A stretch of DNA of 64,000 nt, from NCBI GenBank assembly GCA_050084515.1, contig CM114275.1:23436001-23500000 (forward strand), written 5' to 3'. Below are positions 1 through 9,956 of this stretch, piece after piece (the first letter of the stretch is position 1; every line of letters starts with the position of its first letter). A program made the translations under genes and the position numbers. The notes under the pieces were generated by a model. The model did not search any database. It was not told the origin of the DNA and saw only the letters and a list, made by a program, of their open reading frames with translations. This stretch comes from Blasia pusilla (taxonomy: Eukaryota > Marchantiophyta > Marchantiopsida > Blasiales).

Positions 1-488
1 ATGAATCATATTATTCATTTAAATTATTTTGTGTAATTAAATTCTAAAGTTTTTAATGACCATTTTTAAGTGATTCTATTTGTTCAAAAAGAGATTTTTT
101 TCTTGACAAAAATGTCAAATGTTGAAGAAAGAAGAGAGAAATTTGTAAAATGAAAGGACAATCTCCAATAATATAATATGCTAGTAAGTATGTTGCCCGT
201 GTTATGTGCAGGTAACTAGTGTGTCTCATCTTCTTGTGTTCATGGCATTAAGAGCATCGAAAAATTCTTCTTACCTCTATGAATCGTATTATTCATTTAA
301 ATTATTTTGTACAATTAAATTCTAAAATTTTTAATGGCCATTTTTAAGTGATTCTATTGGTTCAAAAAGAGATTTTTTTCTTGACAAAAGTGTCAAATGT
401 TGAAGAAAGAAGAGAGAAATTTGCAAAATGAAAGGACAATCTCCAATAATATAATATACTAGTAAGTACGTTGCCCGTGTTATGTGCA
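1..488. repeat. Direct repeat pair, 210-bp units, period 278
   Basis: Bases 1-210 recur at 279-488 with only scattered substitutions, separated by 68 unrelated bases. Each unit begins ATGAATC and ends GTTGCCCGTGTTATGTGCA, preceded by an AT-rich AATATAATATRCTAGTAAG stretch. No coding potential is visible. A distantly similar ACTAGTAAGGTGCACGG stretch occurs near 21300. The pair could be a tandem duplication or the ends of an unclassified transposon; the left side is cut by the window edge. Confidence 0.85.
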
Positions 489-566
489 TAGCATAGCATG
501 GGTGATAGAGTTTTCTTTTTCCTCTTAATTTAATTATGGTTAAATGACACGTGTTAACAATAGAAT

Positions 567-700
567 TGTCGCGACCTCATAACCAAATGTGCGCCGATAC
601 GAAACATCATGACTCTAGTAGGCTCACACTATGATGGATGGGTGTCAAAGGAGTCTCTTGAAGGAGACATCAGATGTGAGACGCGAATTATGCACGTTAC
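567..700 (+). repeat. Head fragment of the ~1-kb LTR-like repeat family
   Basis: Starts TGTCGCGACCTCATAACC and keeps the family's early landmarks (a GGCTCACACTA stretch, then the paired AGTCTCTTG/GGAGACA segment). It matches the starts of the copies at 8156, 30681 and 47356 for about 130 bases and then diverges. Bases 701-1130 contain nothing I can identify. Confidence 0.6.
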
Positions 701-1137
701 TAAGTTCACTCATGCTATCACAAGTGAGATCATCCCAAGCCCCGAGATAGAGTGATTTGCCCTACCGATGTTAGGGCCAGCCCAAGTGTTAGTAACACAA
801 CACTTGGTCCTGTTCTAGGTACTTATCCAAATACAATAGCTCTCCTCAAATACGTCTTGTCTCTCCTCTTGATTTACATCCTAAGCACATGAGGAAATTT
901 TCATTGCTATGCACCACCACAAACAAATTGCAATCAAACACCTAAGCATCAAATCTTCAAATCCATGCATTTCTTTATTACAAAACTAGTTCGTTCTAGT
1001 AACAACAACCTTTGGCCCAAGCTTCCATGGTCACAAGTCATGTCCCTAGCTACTCCATGTACTAATGCAAGTGTTTTTCCTACATCCGTTTGAAGTCTTG
1101 TAACACATATTGCGCATGTTCCAAACCTTCCTACACA

Positions 1138-1315
1138 TCCAAGTCGCCTCCTTCACATGGTAGCGCTTCTACTTGACCAAGTACTCATACTTGTTGGCCT
1201 TACATCTCAAGTGCAAGATGGTCTCCACCTCAAACTCCGGTTTCTCATTTATGATCACCGATTGGGATCTCAATATTTTTCTTCACTCAGGATGCACATT
1301 ATCTTTGTCGTGCGC
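1138..1315 (-). pseudogene. Chromodomain end of an old gypsy (chromovirus) integrase
   Basis: Read on the minus strand, this stretch gives PEFEVETILHLRCKANKYEY, then LVK, a stop, KRYHVKEATW. That is the layout of a chromodomain: an acidic-aromatic start, an EYLVKW-type core with the Trp codon now a stop, and an ATW end. Chromoviruses carry such a domain at the integrase C-terminus, where it reads histone marks. The rest of the same integrase is at 6009-6944, and the gap is exactly filled by the element at 1316-6008. Stops show it is dead. Confidence 0.7.
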
Positions 1316-1445
1316 ATACACATCGCTACACAACATACATCGCTGTCACCGAACACACACACAAACACGCATGATCCCATGCTAACTCATGGCATCCAAA
1401 CAACGAGACAAGAAATACCAAAATATCTCCAATCACAATTGTCCT
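1316..1445 (-). repeat. 3' terminal segment of gypsy element 1
   Basis: The minus-strand sequence runs from GGAGATATTTTGGTATTTC to the terminal CGCACGACA. The same segment ends the copies at 28.4 kb, 44164 (reverse), 59294 and 60000. It includes the CATGAGTTAGCATGGGATC unit that is tandemly amplified at 59850. It is not duplicated at the other end of this element. Confidence 0.7.
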
Positions 1446-1485
1446 GAGGAATTGATGTATTCGGCGCCGCTCTCCTCGTGTCAAC

Positions 1486-2454
1486 TTAGGGCCCATATCT
1501 GGCTCCCAAGTCTCCATCGTGACTACGGTAGGACTCTCCGGCGCACGACTCATATGTAGGATGTCCCGGGCGAATCCTCACCACGACCTCCTGTCGGGTG
1601 ATATACTGTGTGGTACTCGCTACACCCAAGGATGTCTGTATCCGGAATGGACAACGCTCCACATCGGCTCTCGTCAAGCCCAAACCTCTGAATGACGCTT
1701 TCCCCAACATCAAGGGTTGCGCTCCTGAATCCAACAAGACGCGCTGCGGACTAAAAGCTCTACCACCAGGACTCACCAACTGGAAGACCTCTCCTCGGTT
1801 ATCCAGCAACACAACACCAGGAGAAGCCATGGCACGCTCTATTGCGGGTCTAGCGGGCATCTCCGCCATCCTAGCAGCCGCAGCCTGCCATGAATCTGAC
1901 GTGAACGGCCCGAGCATCCGCTCCAAGGGCAGGTCCATCACCTCCTCTGCAATCACCTTTGAACGTGATGCAGGAACTCCAACTCCGCGCTCACATAGTG
2001 AAGCGGCTAGCCGAAAAGCCTCGGCGGGCGTACCCCCCAACGTCACAACATCGGAAGCAGAAAATAAAGGAGTGCGGTACACAACGGTGGCCTCCCCCAA
2101 CAACGTGCTCGACACATGCCCCTTCTGAGCATCAACAATAGGAGTCGTTGCACTCGCTTCTCCCATAGCCCTCCGTGCCTGCACACCAACAATATTACCA
2201 ACTCTCCAGGAACTTTGATGAGGACCCATCGATGGGGTCCTCATCGCTTCGGACAACGTGAAAGACTGAGGAAGCCTAGTCTGTCTTCTGGCTTCCCCTC
2301 GTTGTGGATCCAACTCTACGGTTGCTCCACGCGTCACAACTGCGGCGGCCTCCATATGGGCAACCCCGCACATCCATCCAGGATCCTCCAGATCTCTGGC
2401 TGCTCCATATGATGTCGATGCCACGGATCCGGCATCAGGTAACCTCAATGCCAT
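1486..2454 (-). pseudogene. Gypsy element 1 protease region of Gag-Pol
   Basis: An open stretch of 322 codons on the minus strand. Near its end it contains RVLLDSGAQPLMLGKASF, a retropepsin-type active site (Asp-Ser-Gly-Ala, bases 1720-1731) followed by the hydrophobic flap-side segment. In Ty3/gypsy elements this aspartic protease cuts the Gag-Pol polyprotein. The upstream two thirds resembles the Gag-to-protease linker of the copy at 55200-56000. Soon after the protease the frame runs into terminal-repeat sequence, so all downstream pol domains are deleted. It is in a different frame from the zinc-knuckle stretch just upstream (2435-2854), which shows a frameshift. The long plus-strand open frames here are antisense shadows. 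Confidence 0.75.
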
Positions 2455-3959
2455 AGCGGCAATCTGCTCCTAGCCGCCAGATCGGCGACCATCCCGCCTC
2501 ACGTCCGGCATCTCCCTCGGCGCGTCTAGGTGGTGGTACTCTACCTCCTCCACGGGCAGCTCCACCACCCTGTCGGGCAACTCCAGCTCCTCGTCCCCCA
2601 ACGGGACCACCTTGTGCACAATCTCTAGGCCCACCCGGACCGGCTACTCGATCTGGTGCCCTCTCTGGCCCTCGGTCCGGACGTAACTCAAGATGTAAAC
2701 TGAAACACTTGGCGTGTGTATGACCATAACTCTGACAATAGTCACACTGATAACCTCTGGTGCAGCACCATCTCCTCCTCCATGCTGAGGCATACGTCCA
2801 TGACCCTGACGAGTGCAATCGCTTTGATGATGGGCTCCACCACATGACCAACAAGTAATAGTAGGCGGCTGCTGCTAAGCCGCATATGAAGGCCCAGGTC
2901 TCTGTGGCACGGCCTCCCGATATCCTCCCTGAGCTCGTGGTGCCACACTCGACCTATCTCGGAGTCCACGTTGCTGCACAGGTGGTGCAGACAATTATGA
3001 CTGCTCTCGCCCAGAACCCATGGTGGCTACGCTCTCCTTCGCCATGTTGCGCTCAATGTTCTCGGTGGTCCTCAAAACATCTCTCAACGTAGGGGAGGTG
3101 TTCATAAGAAGCACCCCCTCCCGCACCCGTGTCCACAGGGTCCGGTCCAGCATCGCGTACCATGACTGGATAGCCTGAGCCTCTATCATCCCCTGAGTGA
3201 CGTTGATCAACCGGCGCAAGCGAGTGTAAGCCTCACGCAAACTCTCACCCGGGCGCCTCTGGAAGTCGTGGATGCTCCGCAACTTCTCCGTCCGTACCCC
3301 TTGGTAGCTCGCCCTAAACTCAGAAAAGAACTCAACCACAGGGTTGAACCTGGGACGAACCCGACTAGACGGTGCAACTGCTCCCGTGCGAGTGACCCCT
3401 CCTAAAATGTCACTAGTGGAAGAGGCAGTAGCCTCTCCTGACTCCTCCTCCTCATCTGGGAACGGCTCCGTCCATGACACATAATGTGGGTCATAGTAGA
3501 GCCTCCACGCCTCGATCTCACATGCATATCTCTAAGAGAACTCATGGTAATCGTCCATGTGCGCCCCCTCTAAATGCTGGAACATACCGTTCCATGCTGT
3601 AAATGGGTTGAACTCTCTAGAGTTCTTGGCCCGCCGGGAGTCGCACCACTCCTAAACTCTGCTATAAAATTTTGCAACTCAATCGTGCCTACTGCACCTG
3701 AAAACCTACGCGGTCCTCTACCCCGGTCGTCCATCTCGTACGCCCAACTGGTAGGACCACTCACAATGTGTGGCGATGTGTTCACAAACTCCTCTACACC
3801 CTCCCCCTCGTCTGACGATGACACAGAAGGAGGTCGAGGTGGTCCCTCACGTGGAGACCCTCGGAACCTCGCGCCACTCCGCGCAAAACCTCTAGAGCTA
3901 CTCTCGGGTTCACCACCTCGCCTCTCAAAGTCCCGAACGGACTCCGTGATGACCCTCAT
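2435..3959 (-). pseudogene. Gypsy element 1 Gag (capsid and zinc knuckles)
   Basis: Three minus-strand blocks in different frames make up one Gag. 3570-3959 is a charged N-terminal part with an acidic Ser-rich patch. 2995-3480 carries the retrotransposon Gag core, with the landmark FQRRPGESLREAYTRLRRLI and an IQSWY segment. 2435-2854 carries nucleocapsid zinc knuckles; the second, CDYCQSYGHTHAKC, is a perfect CX2CX4HX4C, and the first (CWSCGGAHHQ...) is just upstream. Gag forms the particle that packages element RNA. Frame changes between blocks show a pseudogene, though the core block is uninterrupted, so the copy is not ancient. The matching Gag at 54216-55010 is clearly the same family. 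Confidence 0.8.
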
Positions 3960-5100
3960 GCCCCTCTCACCTGATCACTCTGAACCTCGTGAGGAATCCC
4001 TCAATCACTCATCCCAAACATGCGGCATTGGATCTACACTCTCTCTCCCCGAGACGTGTAATGTGCGGCAACACGCGGCGTGGTGCGGCAAATCGACCAA
4101 GCTATCATCTCATCGACAACCTACCCTCAACTCCGGACATCCCACCCAGGTCTATGTCCCCTAAACCACATACATAAATGATGCTCTCAGCATCCACACA
4201 CCCAATATCCCCAAATAAATCCCAGAATCCCTCACACGTGCAGGGTAAAGGACTAGAATGGGTAACCTGAACACATGTCGATGTCGCTCCTCAGCAACTG
4301 CAAATCTCGACCCCAACTCGATCGTGGAGACAACTCCTCCAATCAGCAAGTCATACCCCTCCCGTACTGACGTTGCTCAAAACTCCTCGATAGACAGTGC
4401 GGTCCCAGCGGAACGGTGCGGCGTTGCAGGCGGCACGGAACGGCTACGAACGGCAAGGCCCTCGATGGTGGGATGCGGCACTCGGCGGCATACCCTACTC
4501 AATCAACAATAAACCCACACTCTACTCCACAATGACGGTGCGGCTCCGCGATCGAGACGGTGCGGTGCGGCCACGAGCGGCACGGCGCGGCGATCGGCGG
4601 CGCGGTGCGGCTACGGGCGTCACGGCACGATACTCGATCGTCGTCGAGCGGCTACCAATCACAACATAGCAGCATGAAATCAAAACTCAAACACCATAAC
4701 CGAAGGTCATCTGCCATCACTGGTTGATGAAGAAACTGCGATGACAGTGGCGGCCAAAACAAAGTACGTGGTGGCGACGCAAGTCAAGGAATCAACGAAC
4801 GTCGTGGAAGACCCTCCACTCCGTAATGGCGGCAATGGTACCCAAAGGGTGGACAATGGACGGTGGACCGTTGATAGTGACGGTTGACCGTAGACCATTG
4901 ACGGTGACTATGATGGCGACGGCCGCCGCCGGTGTGGCGGCTGATTTAGGGTTTGCACAATTCAACCCTAAAAATCGCCTAGCAATGGCAGCTTTACAAG
5001 ATTGACCATAACTTTTTGCTCGTAACTCCAAATTGTGCATTGTTTGTTGCACAGCGTGCACAGCTTCACAATCTACGCTAGCATCAAATAATATTTAGAA
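3960..5100 (-). other. GC-rich leader of gypsy element 1
   Basis: Untranslated-looking leader between the 5' terminal segment and Gag. It shares long stretches with 52570-53700 in the other copy: the GTGCAACAAACAATG segment, a GGGTTnAATTnG segment, a run of short GGTCAACCGTCA-type repeats, and a CGGCGCGGTGCGG-rich patch. Open frames in it differ between the two copies and are on either strand, so I do not call them genes. Confidence 0.65.
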
Positions 5101-5469
5101 TCGGACATTTCAATAAAAACTGACGGGGATTGTCGTAAAGCCCAATGTCTCTTTCTCCTACACAAAATTGGGCAACGCTCCCGCGCTGATTTCTCCCAAC
5201 GAAAATGTAACATCTGTAAAAATACAAATCAGCAAGCTACATGGTGCTCCCAAGAGCACCAGCATGGGGCAACCCGCCCCCATACTCAATCCCTATCAAC
5301 AATTGGACAGCGCTTCCGCGCGCCGCTCTTCCACACGAAAAATCGGCAAATGCAACGAATAATGAAAGCAGCCCTTGCTCCGGTGAGCACTCCCATGAGT
5401 CGCTGAACGGGGAACACGGTCCCCAACCTGCAAAAACAGCGAGTGACCAGCGAGCTCCCCCATGAAGCT

Positions 5470-6008
5470 CTCTCACTCTCTCACTCTCTCTTTGTAAAGT
5501 AAGCTCTAATCTCTCTCTCCACCATCTCACACCTTAGCTCTCAAAGGTGTGCACTCTCTCTCATGTCAAACCAAACCCACTCTCCTAATGAGAGGCTTGG
5601 GTTACACTCACAAGGCAAGGTACCATAGCTCCTCCGCCTCATGCCAAGAGGTTCAACAAAGAGAGAATGAGCTCTCAAGCTCTCTCTCCTTGAAGTATAC
5701 CCCTCCCTTCTCCCAAGCTCTCTCCATGGTAACCTATTCTCCCAAGTCACCTCCTTGGCTCTTGACCTGATGTAGGAGGTCAAAGGCCACTTACCAAAAA
5801 TAGTAAGTCGATCATATACTCAAAATGGTACTTACCTAAAATAGTAAGTTCCTCAATATGGCTCCAAATGAGCCGAAACGAAGGGGAAACCTGCTATCTC
5901 AGGTTTCCAAGGGCCTCAGCAGGTCACCCTCGACCTACTGGGCGTGTCCTCCACTACTCATGAAGGCGCTCTATTAGATCCCACCGATCTATCCTAAAAG
6001 ACGTGACA
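5470..6008 (-). repeat. 5' terminal segment of gypsy element 1
   Basis: Minus strand from TGTCACGTCTTTTAGGATAG at 6008. It aligns along its length with 59297-59800, with the right part of 44164-44800, and with parts of 28090-28300 and 63594-63737. It contains a GA-rich run and paired CTTACTATTTTAGGTAAGT-like motifs. 5090-5470 continues with sequence absent from the short copies, including two diverged copies of a GCGCGGRAGCGYTGYCCAAT segment. Confidence 0.7.
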
Positions 6009-7060
6009 TCTTGAAGAAATCTCTTAATAATATCACATGGAAAGTCGGATGGATCTTGAACTCTTCGGCAGCTCCAACGTATAAACAACCTCAAACGAGT
6101 TTGCCTTGATTATACACGGTCCAACATACTTGGCAGAAAGCTTCGCGCACAACTCTTTTGGAAGAGTGAGATTCTTCACACTCAACCACACTTGCTCCCC
6201 TAATTGGAACCTCACTTGGCGCCGACTCTTGTTAGCTTGCTTAACATATCTTAGATGAGACTTTTCGAGACTCTCTCGTGTCCGCTTCTTATGTTCTCGA
6301 ATCTCCGCTAACAAACCTCTTGTCGTTGCTTGTCGAGTCTATGCCGATGTAGATCCTTTAGAAAGGGTCAAGTCAAGAGGCCCTTCTAGATCACGTCCAT
6401 ACGCCAAAAGAAACAGAGATTCTCTAGTTGTAGAATGCTTGGTCCAGTTGTAACTATACAAAGTCACGCTAAGCCACCTTACCCAATCTCGATGGTCTCC
6501 ACTAACATAATTTCTGAAGTATAGATTCACGGTCGAGTTTACTCTCTCTGTTTGCCTGTCGGTTTGAGGATGGAATGTGGTAATAAAACTCAACTTTGTC
6601 CTCAATCTTCTAAAGACATGCTTCCAAAAGGCACTAGTAAACTTTGGATCTTGATCTGAAACAATATTCCTTTGTAACCCATGTCCTTGCCACCAACTGT
6701 CCAAGAAGAGTGAGGAAGTCGCATTGGCTGTGGCAGAATCCACTGTCAAGACAAACCTCACCCACTTGCTGAACCAATCAACTATCACAAGTAAAGCGTT
6801 GTTTCCCCTAGAGTTTGGAAAACTCGTAATAAAATCCATACTTATGCTTTGCAAGGGTCCTTCTGGAACCAAAAATGGGTGAAGTAAGCCTTGTTTCTTC
6901 TTATAAGAAACTCTATTTGCTTGGTAGGTTATATAGGTCTTCACAATCTAAGTAACATCCTCCTTCATATTGGGCGAGAAGAATCTCTTAGTTAGGATAG
7001 CCAACGTGGATTTCTCTTGTTTATGTCCTACCAATGGTCCATTATGACACTCCATCAACA
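6009..7060 (-). pseudogene. Old gypsy (chromovirus) integrase
   Basis: Minus strand. A degraded HHCC zinc module (ending KTYITYQANR, its two Cys lost) lies around 6900-7060. The DDE core follows at 6339-6944 with SMDFITSFP (first Asp), SDQDPKFTSAFW (second Asp) and HPQTDRQTERVN (catalytic Glu). The C-terminal GPY/F-type module is at 6009-6314 (GEQVWLSVKNL, AKYVGPCII, then HPTFHVILL). Integrase joins element cDNA to host DNA. Stops and a frame change separate the blocks. The protein would continue into the chromodomain now at 1138-1315, from which it is separated by the element 1 insertion. Confidence 0.85.
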
Positions 7061-7399
7061 TGGTCCGTAGCTTACCCTCACTACATAGAATTTGCTCTGC
7101 TTAAACATTAGTAACCCATGCCTCAAGCTTATTTTATCCAAGTTCTCTTCCTACTTCAACTTCCTCATGAACTCTCGTGCTTGGGTACCCTTCAAATATT
7201 CTTCACAAATTTCTTTTCTCTAGATCAGTCTCTTTAGGAAATATTGGTCTCAACACTTGTGTCGTCGATGGCATGTATTCATCACTGCAACTCAACGCAT
7301 CGGGAATGACATTGACAACGACCTGGCTTGTGGAACAACTCCACATTCATCAACACAAAGGTATCATGCCATCACAGTTTCTTTGGTGTCCCATAATCC

Positions 7400-7738
7400 T
7401 ACGTCTCAAAATACTTGAGTAACATATTATCAGTGAACACTCAAGTCCGATGAAGTCCCAAATAAAGACCACTTCCTCAAGCAATGAACCACAACAAACG
7501 ACTCTTTCTCATGAATAAGCCATCTATGTTTGGTGTCGCTAAGCTTCTTGCTCTCTTACACTATAGGTCTCCCTTCCTGCACAAACATTCCTGCAATCCC
7601 ATAGTCACTAACATCAATATGCACCTTGAAAGGCTTGTCGAACTCCGGCAGCTTCAGCACTGCCTCCTACGAGAGGATCTCCTTGACTCGGTTAAACGCC
7701 TCATTCACTTCTTGGGTCCATATCCAAGTCCGGTTCTC
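7400..7738 (-). pseudogene. Old gypsy RNase H domain fragment
   Basis: Minus strand reading gives EVNEAFNRVKEIL, then a stop, then LPEFDKPFKVHIDVSDYGIA and, further on, a HEKESFVVVHCLRKW segment. This is the RNase H-like domain that follows gypsy reverse transcriptase and degrades the RNA of the RNA-DNA hybrid. The first catalytic Asp (HIDVSD) and the Glu of HEKE are still visible. At least two stops are present. The domain is cut at about 7738 by an LTR-like repeat, so the reverse transcriptase is missing from the window. Confidence 0.75.
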
Positions 7739-9956
7739 CTCCTCTTTGGAAACCCACTCTTCGTAGACTCGACTCTTCTCAAATCTCGGTTCGGATTTGG
7801 TCCAAGTTTCTCGAGTTGCAATCATTAACACATGAAATGCTCAACCTTAATCACATCTCACATTTCATGTCTCCTTCTAGAGACATCTCTGATGCGTATC
7901 CATCCTAGTGTGAGCCTACTATAGTCTTGATTTTTTGTATCGGTGCACGTACTTGGAACATGAGTAGTGTTTGGGGTTTTACTCTATTCTAGGTCATAAC
8001 GGCAAGACCAAAGATGTGTTTGGTACAAGTAAGATGGCATTGGAAATTTTACGCAAAGAAAATTCCAAAGCATCAAAGATCTCGACAAACACATGAATAG
8101 AGATCAAGAAACTTCCTGAAAACTATCGAAAGGATACTTGGGTTGAAGACCAAAATGTCGCAACCCTCATAACCAAACGAGCGCCAATCAGAACATCAGA
8201 ACTCTAGCGGGCTCACGCTAGGATGGTTTGCGCGTTGGAGAGGTCTCTTGGAAGAGACACAAGAGATGAGACGCAAACAAGGTTGAGCATTTCATGCATT
8301 TATGGTCGCGACTAGGAAACCTAACCTAAACGTGAACTTAGACTTCAGAGGAGTTGAGTCTAGGACAAGTGGTTGCCAAAGAGGTGAGAAATGGATTTGG
8401 AACATGACTAGCGTTCGGGGTTTTGACTGTATTTTGGACCATAAATTTTAATCATGAGATGGGTTTGGGACAAGCAAGCTGGCGTCTGAAAGATTATGCA
8501 AAGCGAATTCCAATGCACCAAAAATCTCAACAATCGCACAAGTAGAGACTCAAAAACTCCCCGAAAATGATTGTATGAGGAGTTGGGTTGAGGGCCAAAA
8601 AGAGGGGTCTGGACGTCTCTTCCCAAAAGATAGGAAAAGATATGGGGATGGCGGAGAATCCTAAAAGTACTAGTAAGGGGGAAGGTCTCCAAGAGTGCTT
8701 GGGACTCGAATCCCACTTTGGGATGTCATGGGGCAAACCAAGGGCACGGAATGGATCAAGAGTTTGACGTTGGGATTTGAAACCCGAACCAAGTCCAATA
8801 GATTCGATTTCAGAGGCCACTATTGGATTCCAACCATTTAGTTGGGTCTCGGGTAGGCACTCATGCGGGATCCATTGGATAGTGGAGACCACTATGCGTA
8901 CGAACGATGTTTTAGGTGTCTTGACCAATGTCCGAGGAACCGGGGTTACATGTTGAGCTAGCTGGAGGAATTTGAGAATTTCTGATTCGGTTTCTCACTT
9001 ATCAGCTAAAAACCGACAGTTTAGGGAGGGTTTTCTTTGTATTTGTATCTATTTAGCCAGCTGGCATGAAGAAAAATTCGAAATTTTCCGTTCAATTTTA
9101 TACACCCTGGAAATGTACCAATTGTCACGAAAAAAGTCCCTTGACCCGAGACTAGACTATCCAGAACGTCTTTCCCAAGGCTCGAAAGACTTGCCCTTGT
9201 TGGGAAGCTAGGAACAAGTAAGCTTGAGCTTGACATATGGACGAGTTGAGAACTCTGAGAGTTGGAAGGTTGATTGGCCTAGACCAGACTAACTGGAGTG
9301 TGTTTTGGTGGAGATCAGCAACGAGAGCGTGTTCTACTGAATGTCCGCTTCTACAATACTAAAGATTGACGTTTGAAAAGAGTAGGCGCATGAAAAAAAA
9401 AATGAGGGTCCCTTGAGTACTTTCCGAAAGGTAGGGGGAGGTCAGAGAACCCCAAAATTATATATAAGCGGAAGGGTCTCCAAGGGTGCTTGGAACCTTA
9501 ACTCCACTTTGGGAAGCCACGAGGCAAACCAAGGGCACAGAATGGATCGGGAGGTTGGCGTTGGGGTACGAACCCCAAGCCAAGTCCAAGGGAGTCAATT
9601 TGGGAGATCATCCTTGGATTCAAACCGGCACTCAATTATTGAGTCCCGGTTAGGGACTCATGTGAGGTCCATTGGACATTTGGGACCGTTAGGCATGCGA
9701 GCACCGTTTTAGGTGTGTGGACTATTTAGAGAGTGTGTTTAGGAAGGTTTGCCCATGTTGGGAAGTGAGGGGTTAGGACTTGTAGAGCTTGATGAATGGC
9801 CTGAGTTGAGAACTCAAGGAGTTGGAAGGCTGGTCAACTCAAACCAAAACTACTGAGAATGTGTTTTGGTGCAGATCAACGGATTGATCGTGACCTACTG
9901 AACATATGCTTCCACAACATTTGAGATTGATGCTCAAGAGAAGTAGGCACACGACA
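7738..9956 (+). mobile_element. Older ~1-kb LTR-like repeat, head inverted, split by a younger copy
   Basis: The tail half is direct: 7948-8155 continues at 9396-9956, ending CACACGACA. The head half, 7738-7947, is in reverse orientation, and its broken end (CCGGACTTGGA on the minus strand) is contiguous with the tail half in the family consensus. This implies an inversion of the first half. The tail half is interrupted by the copy at 8156-9395. Confidence 0.65.
8156..9395 (+). mobile_element. Younger ~1-kb LTR-like repeat, inserted in an older copy
   Basis: Starts TGTCGCAACCCTCATAACC and ends near GTAGGCGCATGA plus an A run. The host copy's sequence resumes at once on the far side (TGAGGGTCC). 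The left flank is CAAAA; the right flank is an A run compatible with a one-mutation CAAAA duplication. It is about 240 bp longer than its relatives because of an extra segment at roughly 8935-9150 that is not in the other copies. No coding capacity. Confidence 0.7.

Larger units (their letters stand above)
1316..6008 (-). mobile_element. Gypsy element 1, nonautonomous, inserted in a chromovirus
   Basis: On the minus strand it starts TGTCACGTC at 6008 and ends CGCACGACA at 1316. In order it holds a terminal segment of about 500 bp, a GC-rich leader, Gag with zinc knuckles, and a protease-like region, then jumps straight to a terminal segment of about 125 bp. Reverse transcriptase, RNase H and integrase are absent. 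The flanks read ATCTT before 1316 and ATCTT overlapping the last base at 6008, so it looks like one insertion event with a 5-bp target duplication (one base lost at one junction). The interrupted sequence is a chromovirus integrase. It is close kin to the element at 52437-59294. Confidence 0.8.

Noticed and set aside
1598-2128. 176-codon plus-strand open frame
   Set aside because: Antisense to the gypsy element 1 protease; the colinear copy in element 2 does not keep it and the sense strand carries the DSGA motif.
3574-4164. 196-codon plus-strand open frame and its counterpart at 53520-54089 on the minus strand
   Set aside because: Both are antisense to the Gag N-terminal region of the two gypsy copies. 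Persistence in two copies was tempting, but it follows from sense-strand composition and has no recognisable motif.
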